Origin: Lachnospiraceae bacterium
GTDB lineage: Bacteria; Bacillota; Clostridia; Lachnospirales; Lachnospiraceae
Assembly: GCA_024684085.1 (NCBI GenBank)
Contig: JAIKXM010000013.1
Coordinates: forward strand, 1 to 38,771
Length of the DNA stretch: 38,771 nucleotides
Direction: 5' to 3'
Below the pieces are notes generated by a model. The model had not been told where the DNA came from. It was given only the letters and a program-made list of their open reading frames with translations, and ran no database searches. Made by a program: the position numbers and the translations under genes. Below, piece after piece: positions 33,050 through 38,771 of the stretch; the stretch's first letter is position 1, and the number at the start of each line of letters is the position of its first letter.

Positions 33050-33174
33050 AGGCATAGATGTAAGCATGCTTACAGGAACCTTTGAAAAGATTGGAGATAT
33101 AATCGGAATGTAGAGGCATAGATGTAAGCAGACTTACAGGAACCTTTGAAAAGATTGGAGATATAATCGGAATG
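33047..33174. repeat. 64-bp tandem duplication containing stop, RBS and start
   Basis: Two adjacent copies, 33047-33110 and 33111-33174, differ at only two bases (TG versus GA at the centre of a GTAAGC..CTTAC hairpin). Copy 1 begins with the GH16 stop TAG; copy 2 ends with the ATG of the next gene. Each copy contains TTGGAG followed by ATG, so copy 1 ends ATG immediately followed by the TAG of copy 2: a minimal start-stop. Confidence 0.93.
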
Positions 33175-33411
33175 AACGGAATGGAAAACTTACAGATGAT
33201 TATGCAGTTAAAAGGAATGTGGGACAGATTCACAACGGATCATCCTATGTTCCCGAAGTTCATGAATGCCGTGATGAAGCAGGGCATTCCGGAGGGATCG
33301 GTTATTGAGATATCGGTTACGGCTCCCGACGGTACACCTTTAAGTACCAATATCAAGGTGAGTGCATCCGATATAGAGTTGTTCGAGACATTAAAGAGCC
33401 TGAAGCCGTAA
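33172..33411 (+). CDS. Small conserved-looking protein of unknown function
   Basis: A 79-aa protein with a Met-rich amphipathic N-terminal half (MENLQMIMQLKGMWDRF), then the segment GIPEGSVIEISVTAPDGTPLSTNIKVSASDIELF, which looks like two beta strands and a helix. No signal peptide or membrane segment. The start ATG is created by the second copy of the 64-bp repeat, with TTGGAG upstream. cdd follows 29 bases later, so it is probably co-transcribed with the nucleoside genes. I do not recognise the family. Confidence 0.7.
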   Translation: MNGMENLQMIMQLKGMWDRFTTDHPMFPKFMNAVMKQGIPEGSVIEISVTAPDGTPLSTNIKVSASDIELFETLKSLKP

Positions 33412-33440
33412 AAGGCAGATATATGTGAGGTGAATAGCAT

Positions 33441-33884
33441 ATGGGAAATGTAGAATTGGGTTATAAGGTTGGTGTGAATGAGATCGATAATGAAGGGCTG
33501 ATCCAATATGCCATGGAAGCCAGAAAAAGAGCATATGCTCCCTATTCGGAATTTCAGGTCGGAGCGGCATTGCTTACGGCGAGCGGTAAGATCTATACCG
33601 GTTGTAATATCGAGAACGGCTCTTACGGGGCTACGAATTGTGCTGAAAGGACCGCTTTTTTTAAAGCTGTAAGTGAAGGTGAGGGCGAGTTCAGGAAGAT
33701 CGCCATCGTCGGTGGCAAGGCAGGCGAAAAGATTGATTTCTGTCCGCCCTGCGGAATATGCAGGCAGGTCATGAATGAGTTCTGCGATCGCAATTCATTC
33801 ACGATAGTTCTTACGGATGGGAAAGATATTCACGAATACAGCCTGGCAGAACTGTTGCCGTTCTCTTTTTCACTGAGTGAGTAA
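33441..33884 (+). CDS. cdd: Cytidine deaminase
   Basis: A 147-aa tetrameric-type zinc enzyme that deaminates cytidine and deoxycytidine to the uridine forms. The substrate-binding NIEN is at 56-59, the catalytic CAER has C67 and E69, and the second zinc motif PCGICRQ contains C104 and C107. A GTGAGG-type site precedes ATG 33441. It leads a salvage cluster: its products feed the pyrimidine nucleoside phosphorylase 140 bases downstream and then DeoC. Confidence 0.96.
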   Translation: MGNVELGYKVGVNEIDNEGLIQYAMEARKRAYAPYSEFQVGAALLTASGKIYTGCNIENGSYGATNCAERTAFFKAVSEGEGEFRKIAIVGGKAGEKIDFCPPCGICRQVMNEFCDRNSFTIVLTDGKDIHEYSLAELLPFSFSLSE

Positions 33885-33905
33885 ATCTGTGAAAAGAGTG
33901 AACGT

Positions 33906-33987
33906 GTGAAAGGGATTGCGCGAGGTGCCGGATGGCCTGAGGCCGGGTGAAAGGGATTGCATGAGGTGCCGGATGGCCTGAGGTCGG
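33906..33987. repeat. 41-bp tandem duplication between cdd and pdp
   Basis: Two adjacent copies, 33906-33946 and 33947-33987, differ at three positions. Each contains GTGAAAGGGATTGC and GCCGGATGGCCTGAGG, the latter partly palindromic (GGCC core). They form most of the 141-base gap between cdd and pdp. No gene is apparent in it. Confidence 0.88.
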
Positions 33988-34025
33988 GCGAGGATATTAG
34001 GTATATATAGAAGGAGGGATCAGAG

Positions 34026-35360
34026 ATGAGGATGTATGATCTTATTAAGAAAAAGCGTGACGGGCTTGTTCTGGAAGATAATGAGATAAGATATGTGATC
34101 GAAGGTTTTACCAAGGGCGAGATTCCGGATTATCAGATGTCGGCATTCCTGATGGCCGTTTATTATAAGGGGATGAATGATCATGAGATCCTGATCTTGA
34201 CGCAGTGTATGGCGGAATCGGGAGATATGGTGGATCTGTCAGATATTCCGGGGATAAAGGTGGATAAGCACAGTACCGGCGGAGTGGGCGATAAGACGAC
34301 ACTTGTGGTTGCGCCTATTGTCGCTTCCTGTGGCGTGAAGGTGGCCAAGATGAGTGGTCGCGGGCTTGGACATACGGGAGGAACCATCGATAAGCTTGAG
34401 TCGATTCCGGGGTATAGAACCGATCTCGACCGCGAAGAGTTCTTTGAAGTGGTGAAAAAAACAGGTCTCTCAGTTATCGGCCAGTCAGGGAATCTGACTC
34501 CCGCTGACAAGAAAATGTATGCCTTGAGAGATGTTACGGCTACAGTTGATTCAATACCGCTTATCGCTTCATCCATTATGAGTAAGAAGATCGCTGCGGG
34601 CTCGGATGCAATACTTTTAGATGTTAAGACCGGTAGCGGTGCATTTATGCAGGAGGTGGATGATGCGATCAAGCTCGCAGAGGTGATGGTTGCTCTCGGC
34701 GAGAATGCCGGAAGGAGCACAAGGGCGCTTATCACTGATATGGATACGCCATTGGGTAAGGCAATAGGTAACAGTTTGGAAGTTATTGAGGCCGTTAATA
34801 CTCTTAAGGGCGAAGGACCTGAAGATCTGACGATAGAGTGTATCAATCTCGCAGCTAATATGATGGTCATGGCAGATCTTGGCGATCCGGATGAGTGTCG
34901 AAGGAAGGCTGAAGAGGTGATCGGAAACGGCGCGGCACTTGAGGCACTTATCGCAATGGTGGAAGCGCAAGGCGGTGATGCTTCCGTTATCAGGGATACC
35001 GACAGATTCGGTAAAGCGCGTTATATCAGAGAAGTGACAGCAGTGTCAGATGGATATGTTGTCTCCATGGATGCTGCCGGATGCGGAATCGCTTCGGGTA
35101 TACTGGGCGCCGGAAGAGAAACACTTGACAGTGTTATTGATTATGCTGCAGGTATCATCCTTGAGAAGAAGACCGGCGATGAGGTGAAGACCGGAGATGT
35201 TCTTGCCATACTTTATACCAACGATGAGGATAAACTGCTTCCTGCGGAGAAGAAGTTCAGGGAATCGGTTATCATTGAGAACAGGCAGGTGGAGAGAAAA
35301 CCTCTAATATATGCGCTTTGTTCTAAGGATGGCGTGAAGAGGTTTGATGGAAACTTTTAG
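34026..35360 (+). CDS. pdp: Pyrimidine-nucleoside phosphorylase
   Basis: A 444-aa enzyme that phosphorolyses uridine, thymidine and deoxyuridine to base and (deoxy)ribose-1-phosphate. The family signature KHSTGGVGDKTTLVVAP starts at 81, the N-terminus MRMYDLIKKKRDG is typical, and the all-alpha plus alpha/beta domain architecture fits. An AAGGAGG site precedes ATG 34026. In Gram-positive bacteria this gene usually has the broad Pdp activity rather than the strict thymidine phosphorylase DeoA; sequence alone does not settle it. It sits between cdd and deoC. Confidence 0.94.
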   Translation: MRMYDLIKKKRDGLVLEDNEIRYVIEGFTKGEIPDYQMSAFLMAVYYKGMNDHEILILTQCMAESGDMVDLSDIPGIKVDKHSTGGVGDKTTLVVAPIVASCGVKVAKMSGRGLGHTGGTIDKLESIPGYRTDLDREEFFEVVKKTGLSVIGQSGNLTPADKKMYALRDVTATVDSIPLIASSIMSKKIAAGSDAILLDVKTGSGAFMQEVDDAIKLAEVMVALGENAGRSTRALITDMDTPLGKAIGNSLEVIEAVNTLKGEGPEDLTIECINLAANMMVMADLGDPDECRRKAEEVIGNGAALEALIAMVEAQGGDASVIRDTDRFGKARYIREVTAVSDGYVVSMDAAGCGIASGILGAGRETLDSVIDYAAGIILEKKTGDEVKTGDVLAILYTNDEDKLLPAEKKFRESVIIENRQVERKPLIYALCSKDGVKRFDGNF

Positions 35361-35479
35361 TTCTCTAAAGCGGCGCACACTCGTGACTTTAGTCGTGCGA
35401 GGCTTCACTAAATGAAAGGATAAAGAGATCCGTATTATTATTCTTGCATTAGGGATATGTGTGGATCCGGACAAAGAAG

Positions 35480-36130
35480 ATGGAAAGAGAAGATATAGCT
35501 AAGAGGATAGATCATACTTTACTTAAGCCTTTTGCAACAATGGATCAGATCGATCAGTTGTGCGATGAGGCGATCAGATACGGTTGTGCATCGGTATGTA
35601 TCCCTCCGTGTTATATAAAGCGGGTTAAGGATAAATATGGTGCTGACTTGAGGATAACAACTGTCATAGGATTCCCTTTGGGATATATGACTACGGAAGC
35701 CAAGGTGGCAGAGTGTAAGGATGCTCTCCTTAAGGGGGCTGATGAAATTGACATGGTTGTCAATGTTACCGATATCAAGAACGGCGATATGGATCTTGTG
35801 AAGGAAGAGATCAGGCAGATCAAGGAAGCGTGTGGTGATCATATCCTTAAAGTGATATTGGAGAATTGCTATCTTGAAGAAACTGAGATAGCTGCTGCAG
35901 CATCGGCCGCGTCCGACGCCGGTGCGGATTATGTTAAGACCTCAACCGGATTCGGCACCGGTGGAGCTAAGCTTGACGATATTGAGATAATGAGATCGAA
36001 TATCAGACCGGATATGAAGATCAAGGCAGCAGGCGGTATACGTACCCGTGAAGCTATGGAGAGCTTCTGCGAAGCCGGATGCGACAGGATAGGCTGTAGC
36101 AGTACATCAGAGTTATTCAGAGAAGACTGA
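35480..36130 (+). CDS. deoC: Deoxyribose-phosphate aldolase
   Basis: A 216-aa class I aldolase that splits deoxyribose-5-phosphate into acetaldehyde and glyceraldehyde-3-phosphate, completing deoxynucleoside breakdown. The Schiff-base lysine is K153 in YVKTSTGF; the proton-relay residues are D91 in DEIDMVVN and K182 in IKAAGGI. The start IDHTLLKP is classic. I chose ATG 35480, which gives a typical N-terminus; an in-frame GTG at 35459 would add seven residues and has an AGGG nearby, so the start is uncertain. It follows pdp by about 120 bases. A phosphopentomutase, needed to link the two, is not in this window. Confidence 0.95.
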   Translation: MEREDIAKRIDHTLLKPFATMDQIDQLCDEAIRYGCASVCIPPCYIKRVKDKYGADLRITTVIGFPLGYMTTEAKVAECKDALLKGADEIDMVVNVTDIKNGDMDLVKEEIRQIKEACGDHILKVILENCYLEETEIAAAASAASDAGADYVKTSTGFGTGGAKLDDIEIMRSNIRPDMKIKAAGGIRTREAMESFCEAGCDRIGCSSTSELFRED

Positions 36131-36171
36131 TCACTCGTCTATAGGAAAAAATATCGCGACTGTGTTAACAT

Positions 36172-36214
36172 ACATTGCGCCGGTAGCAATCCGAGGTTGC
36201 GACCGGCGCAATGT
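36172..36214. repeat. Compound hairpin downstream of deoC
   Basis: A perfect 13-bp outer stem, ACATTGCGCCGGT (36172-36184) with ACCGGCGCAATGT (36202-36214), encloses an inner stem GCAA (36186-36189)/TTGC (36197-36200) with loop TCCGAGG. One unpaired base on each side separates them. There is no T-run after it (GCGCTAAAATAGG), so it is either a processed 3'-end stabiliser or a mobile palindromic repeat rather than a standard terminator. Confidence 0.8.
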
Positions 36215-36274
36215 GCGCTAAAATAGGCGGTTTGCGAGTGTTATCCCGTGTGGAGGACTGGGGCTTAAAAAAGG

Positions 36275-36304
36275 TTGACAAGATTGTCAGATACATGATA
36301 TTGT
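36275..36304 (+). promoter_or_regulatory. Promoter of the DUF805 gene with embedded palindrome
   Basis: TTGACA at 36275-36280 and TATTGT at 36299-36304, 18-base spacer. The -35 box lies within the perfect palindrome TGACAA-GA-TTGTCA (36276-36289), so a regulator bound there would block RNA polymerase. Its arms match those of the inverted repeat before trpC (TGACA-N4-TGTCA). Confidence 0.6.
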
Positions 36305-36370
36305 AAATAAGGTTTAGCGGAGATCCATGATCTTCGTAAGTTAGTATTATAAGAAGGTTGAGGGAGAGAA

Positions 36371-36745
36371 ATGAGTTTTACAGAAGCAATTCAGTCAGTT
36401 TTTTCTAAGTATGCAGATTTTAACGGAAGAGCAAGAAGAAGTGAGTATTGGTATTTTTGCTTATTCAATTTCCTTGTTAATTTGGTTCTTAGTTTTTTGG
36501 CACAGAAGATTTCAATATTCGGTATAATATCAGGGGTTTTTGCGCTTGCAGTATTGGTTCCCGGTTTGGCAGTTGCATTCAGAAGATTACATGATATCGG
36601 TAAGAGCGGTTGGAATATTCTCTTTTGTCTTATTCCCCTCGTTGGTTCTATTATTCTTATCATATTCTTCTGCAAAGAAGGTGATATGGGTGACAATATG
36701 TACGGTGCAGATCCCAAGTCCGGTTCTGGTATAGCAGAATACTAA
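36371..36745 (+). CDS. DUF805 membrane protein
   Basis: A 124-aa integral membrane protein of the DUF805 family, function unknown. The hallmark FNGRARRSEYW at the N-terminus, RRLHDIGKSGW at 71-81 and the C-terminal NMYGADPK are all present. It has three predicted membrane helices, about 29-45, 48-69 and 82-101. AGGGAGAG precedes ATG 36371. It is monocistronic, between its own promoter and a terminator. Confidence 0.93.
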   Translation: MSFTEAIQSVFSKYADFNGRARRSEYWYFCLFNFLVNLVLSFLAQKISIFGIISGVFALAVLVPGLAVAFRRLHDIGKSGWNILFCLIPLVGSIILIIFFCKEGDMGDNMYGADPKSGSGIAEY

Positions 36746-36768
36746 TTGATATTAAAAATGTGAATGTG

Positions 36769-36806
36769 AGAGGCCTTTTTCAATTATGAAGAAGGCTTCT
36801 TTTATT
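36769..36806 (+). terminator. Rho-independent terminator of the DUF805 gene
   Basis: AGAGGCCTTTTTC (36769-36781) pairs with GAAGAAGGCTTCT (36788-36800), with two G-U pairs and a 6-base loop, followed by TTTATT. Confidence 0.85.
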
Positions 36807-36820
36807 GCTTCCTATTACAT

Positions 36821-36844
36821 AAAAAACGCTCCGCTAAGGATGCG
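36821..36844. repeat. Dispersed 24-bp intergenic repeat, copy 2
   Basis: Identical to 29330-29353: six A residues then CGCTCCGCTAAGGATGCG. Here it leads directly into a 36-bp tandem repeat. Confidence 0.85.
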
Positions 36845-36920
36845 CACTCGCGCGAAAGGTAGACGATGCTAAAGCATCCACACTCGCGCGAAAGGTAGAC
36901 GATTAAAGTATCCGCGCTCG
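36845..36920. repeat. 36-bp tandem repeat with internal palindrome
   Basis: CACTCGCGCGAAAGGTAGAC begins at 36845 and again at 36881. The first unit ends in the palindrome GATGCT-AA-AGCATC (36865-36878); the second degenerates to GATTAAAGTATCC. It continues into CGCGCTCGG and a terminator-like hairpin. Confidence 0.8.
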
Positions 36921-36924
36921 GCGC

Positions 36925-36953
36925 AAGAATGTCGCAAGCGACATTCTTTTTTT
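36925..36953 (+). terminator. Second terminator-like hairpin before the DUF362 gene
   Basis: AAGAATGTCGC (36925-36935) pairs with GCGACATTCTT (36938-36948), effective loop CAAG, followed by a seven-T run to 36953. There is no gene between it and the DUF805 terminator, so it would stop read-through or terminate a transcript from the repeat region. Confidence 0.8.
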
Positions 36954-37030
36954 GCTTGCATAAGGGATAATAATCAACGATAATTGTTAGTGTAACACAG
37001 GGAATTTTGGTTGTGTATGGGAGAGAAGAT

Positions 37031-38155
37031 ATGGAGAGATCAAAAGTATATTTTACCGATTTTAGAACGGGACTTGGAGTCAGTCTTACCGAGAAGCTTC
37101 AGCGCCTTATAAAAAAGGCCGGGATTGGTGACATCGATATGGACGGTAAATTCGTTGCCATCAAGATGCACTTCGGTGAGTTGGGGAATCTTGCTTTTTT
37201 ACGACCTAATTATGCCAAGGCAGTAGCGGATGTGGTTAAAGAAAACGGAGGACTTCCTTTTCTGACAGATTGTAATACACTTTATCCCGGAAGTCGTAAG
37301 CATGCTCTGGAGCATCTTGATTGTGCCAACATTAATGGGTTTAATACCGTTACTACCGGTTGCCAGATAATCATTGGTGATGGCTTAAGAGGAACGGATG
37401 ATATCATAGTGCCGGTACCGAATGCTGAGTATTGTAAGGAAGCATATATCGGACGTGCAGTGATGGATGCAGATATCTTCATTTCGCTGACGCATTTTAA
37501 GGGACATGAGATGGCAGGCTTTGGCGGAGCTATCAAGAATATAGGAATGGGATGTGCGAGCCGTGCCGGTAAGATGCAGCAGCATAACAGCGGTCAGCCA
37601 CATGTCATAAAAGATAAATGTCGTGGATGCAGAAGGTGTCTTAAGGAATGCGGATCGGATGCAATCTGCTATGAAGAGGGTAAGGCATATATCGATCCGG
37701 ATAAGTGTAAGGGATGCGGAAGATGTATCGGAGCCTGTGCTTTTGATGCCATTGAGAATATCAACGGTAATGCGCCCATGTTGATGGGTATGAAGATGGC
37801 GGAGTATACGGAGGCCGTAGTTGCCAATCGCCCATGTTTTCACATAAGTCTTATAACGGATGTATCGCCTAATTGCGATTGCCACGGCGAGAATGATGCG
37901 CCGATCATTCCTGATATTGGTATGCTGGCTTCTTTCGATCCGGTGGCTCTGGATCAGGCGTGTGTTGATCTGTGCGAGGAAGTTACACCGGTGAGGAACA
38001 GTCAGCTGGGCGACAATATGGCTAAGGCGGGCTTCAGGAATCTCGGTAATGTATGGCAGAACAGCAATCCGAATGTTGCCTGGAAAGAGACTTTGGAGCA
38101 TGCCGAGAAGCTTGGCATAGGCACAAGAGAATATGAATTGATCAGGATGATGTAA
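37031..38155 (+). CDS. DUF362 protein with two 4Fe-4S clusters
   Basis: A 374-aa cytoplasmic protein of the DUF362 family, often annotated as an Fe-S or 4Fe-4S binding protein of unknown role. A ferredoxin-like insert holds two CxxCxxCxxxC clusters: C197, C200, C203, C207 and C226, C229, C232, C236. Family blocks FVAIKMHFGELGN, LTDCNTLYPGSRKHALEHL and SLTHFKGHEMAGFGGAIKNIGMG are clear. The start is ATG 37031 with GGGAGAGAAG upstream; an upstream TTG at 37007 is possible but unlikely. It probably passes electrons in an unknown redox process; the neighbours give no clue. Confidence 0.9.
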   Translation: MERSKVYFTDFRTGLGVSLTEKLQRLIKKAGIGDIDMDGKFVAIKMHFGELGNLAFLRPNYAKAVADVVKENGGLPFLTDCNTLYPGSRKHALEHLDCANINGFNTVTTGCQIIIGDGLRGTDDIIVPVPNAEYCKEAYIGRAVMDADIFISLTHFKGHEMAGFGGAIKNIGMGCASRAGKMQQHNSGQPHVIKDKCRGCRRCLKECGSDAICYEEGKAYIDPDKCKGCGRCIGACAFDAIENINGNAPMLMGMKMAEYTEAVVANRPCFHISLITDVSPNCDCHGENDAPIIPDIGMLASFDPVALDQACVDLCEEVTPVRNSQLGDNMAKAGFRNLGNVWQNSNPNVAWKETLEHAEKLGIGTREYELIRMM

Positions 38156-38193
38156 AAATGTCAAAAAAGTGCGAGAAAATTTGAAATAACCAC

Positions 38194-38222
38194 TTGACTA
38201 AATCGTAAAAAAAATGTAACAT
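38194..38222 (+). promoter_or_regulatory. Promoter of the tRNA-Arg gene
   Basis: TTGACT at 38194-38199 and TAACAT at 38217-38222 with a 17-base spacer; transcription would start near 38229, giving a precursor with about 22 extra bases at the 5' end. Confidence 0.65.
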
Positions 38223-38250
38223 TAATTCGTTGCATTGATGAATGCGATGT

Positions 38251-38324
38251 GTGCGTGTAGCTCAGCTGGATAGAGCACTTGGCTACGGACCAAGGTGTCG
38301 GGAGTTCGAATCTTCTCACGCACG
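38251..38324 (+). tRNA. tRNA-Arg, anticodon ACG
   Basis: A 74-base cloverleaf without encoded CCA. The acceptor GTGCGTG (38251-38257) pairs with CACGCAC (38317-38323), discriminator G. The D arm is GCTC...GAGC, the anticodon stem CTTGG/CCAAG encloses loop CTACGGA with anticodon ACG, and the T arm has TTCGAAT. The A34 would be converted to inosine, reading CGU, CGC and CGA. It is flanked by a promoter and a terminator. Confidence 0.95.
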
Positions 38325-38633
38325 CTATGAAAAACCTCAGGATTCGCTGTTTGGCGGGGCTGAGGTTTTTTATTTTGCAAATGAGGAAACTTATGATGCT
38401 GTACATTGGCTGGGTCATAGGAATGCTCCCCCATATGTGCTCAGACTGCTTTCGTATTATGTCGAGATGCAGCATAAGCTTAATGAGAATGGCATCAGCG
38501 AGAAATAACAGGGGGGGGATGAGTCTTTTAAGCGAGGGGTAAGGTGATTTTTATATTTCAGGTGGAAATGCCGTCGTTTAGGAGATGAAAGGTGGAAAGA
38601 CACTTTTGTGATAAACAGATGACCCCTTTCCGA
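38325..38633. other. Non-coding stretch after the tRNA gene
   Basis: Apart from the tRNA terminator this holds no gene I can support. Short open frames (38374-38508 and the alternative 38382-38540) lack family resemblance. A run of eight G at 38513-38520 and two GGTGGAAA sequences (about 38561 and 38591) are visible. A part of a mobile element integrated at the tRNA 3' end cannot be seen. Confidence 0.5.
38330..38373 (+). terminator. Rho-independent terminator of tRNA-Arg
   Basis: AAAAACCTCAG (38330-38340) pairs with CTGAGGTTTTT (38360-38370) over a long 19-base loop, followed by more T. It begins 6 bases after the mature tRNA end. Confidence 0.85.
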
Positions 38634-38693
38634 TTATTGACATATGCCAGAAATAACGCTATACTAATTATAGTTATTGACATATGCCAGAAA
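38634..38693. repeat. Two 20-bp direct repeats, likely operator of the DUF134 gene
   Basis: TTATTGACATATGCCAGAAA occurs exactly at 38634-38653 and 38674-38693, 40 bp apart (about four helical turns). Each contains the quasi-palindrome TGACATATGCCA, symmetrical as TGRCATATGYCA. The first copy supplies the -35 box, the second lies over the expected transcript start and next to the ribosome binding site. Confidence 0.88.
38637..38665 (+). promoter_or_regulatory. Promoter of the DUF134 gene
   Basis: A consensus TTGACA at 38637-38642 and TATACT at 38660-38665 with an ideal 17-base spacer. The start would be near 38672, only about 30 bases before the ATG at 38703. Confidence 0.85.
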
Positions 38694-38702
38694 GGAAAAA
38701 CC

Positions 38703-38771
38703 ATGCCGAGACCTAAAAGATGCAGAAAAATATGCAGATATCCGGATTACTGGAGTTTTGTTCCGGAAGGA
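38703..38771 (+). CDS. DUF134 family protein, 5' end only
   Basis: The first 23 codons, running off the window. The N-terminus MPRPKRCRKICRYPDY matches the start typical of DUF134 proteins (M-x-R-P-x-x-C-R-x-x), predicted helix-turn-helix DNA-binding proteins of about 90-170 aa. In Clostridia these often sit beside genes for NifB/NifX-like domain proteins, but whatever follows here is outside the window. AAAGGA lies 6 bases before the ATG. The upstream 20-bp repeats suggest it controls itself. The assignment rests on 23 residues. Confidence 0.7.
   Translation, partial: MPRPKRCRKICRYPDYWSFVPEG

Noticed and set aside
38374-38540. Small genes in the stretch after tRNA-Arg
   Set aside because: Two overlapping frames are open, neither has a good ribosome binding site or recognisable family, and one overlaps the tRNA itself.
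38251-38771. Genomic island integrated at the tRNA-Arg 3' end
   Set aside because: No integrase, no second copy of the tRNA end and too little sequence downstream to see an att site.

Overview
The window looks like chromosome from a Gram-positive anaerobe of class Clostridia, most likely a gut or rumen Lachnospiraceae (Butyrivibrio/Roseburia-like). The reasons are the moderate G+C content, strong AGGAGG-type ribosome binding sites, TTGACA/TATAAT promoters, rho-independent terminators, a full-length single-chain PurL, the lepA-hemW pair, a DUF362 ferredoxin protein and a DUF134 protein. The genus is an inference. All recognised genes lie on the + strand, as expected for a stretch co-oriented with replication.

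Layout. (1) 146-5530: tryptophan operon trpG-trpD-trpC-trpF-trpB-trpA, with tight or overlapping junctions except trpD-trpC, closed by a strong terminator; trpE is not in the window. (2) 5584-5764: a palindromic repeat cluster. (3) 5799-8702: a Zn/Cd/Pb efflux unit of a small HMA metallochaperone, a P1B-type ATPase and a CadC/SmtB-type ArsR repressor, with a near-perfect operator at the promoter. (4) 8705-9949: a promoter and structured leader, a stand-alone domain related to the middle of the fatty-acid kinase FakA, and an AqpZ-type aquaporin. (5) 10158-14969: a very large secreted multi-domain protein of unknown function. (6) 15458-20328: a 160-aa protein, a TetR regulator and purL. (7) 20676-25414: queH, argS, a zinc-ribbon membrane protein and a TPM-domain membrane protein. 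(8) 25576-29210: lepA, hemW and rpsT, the last with a TTG start. (9) 29615-33411: an orphan pilT, a secreted GH16 beta-glucanase lipoprotein and a small conserved protein. (10) 33441-36130: nucleoside salvage genes cdd, pdp and deoC. (11) 36371-38771: a DUF805 membrane protein, a DUF362 ferredoxin protein, tRNA-Arg(ACG) and the first 23 codons of a DUF134 protein behind a promoter with two 20-bp repeats.

How the genes work together. The trp genes turn chorismate-derived anthranilate into tryptophan. The metal genes sense and export Zn/Cd/Pb. cdd, pdp and deoC together break down pyrimidine (deoxy)nucleosides to base plus pentose phosphate or C2/C3 units. GH16 would release beta-glucan oligosaccharides outside the cell. 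Most other genes are housekeeping.

No complete, clearly new multi-gene system is evident. The best leads are the DUF134 promoter with paired operator-like repeats, the free-standing FakA-type domain beside an aquaporin, the 1603-aa secreted repeat protein, the 64-bp duplication that creates an ATG-TAG start-stop, and several families of palindromic intergenic repeats.
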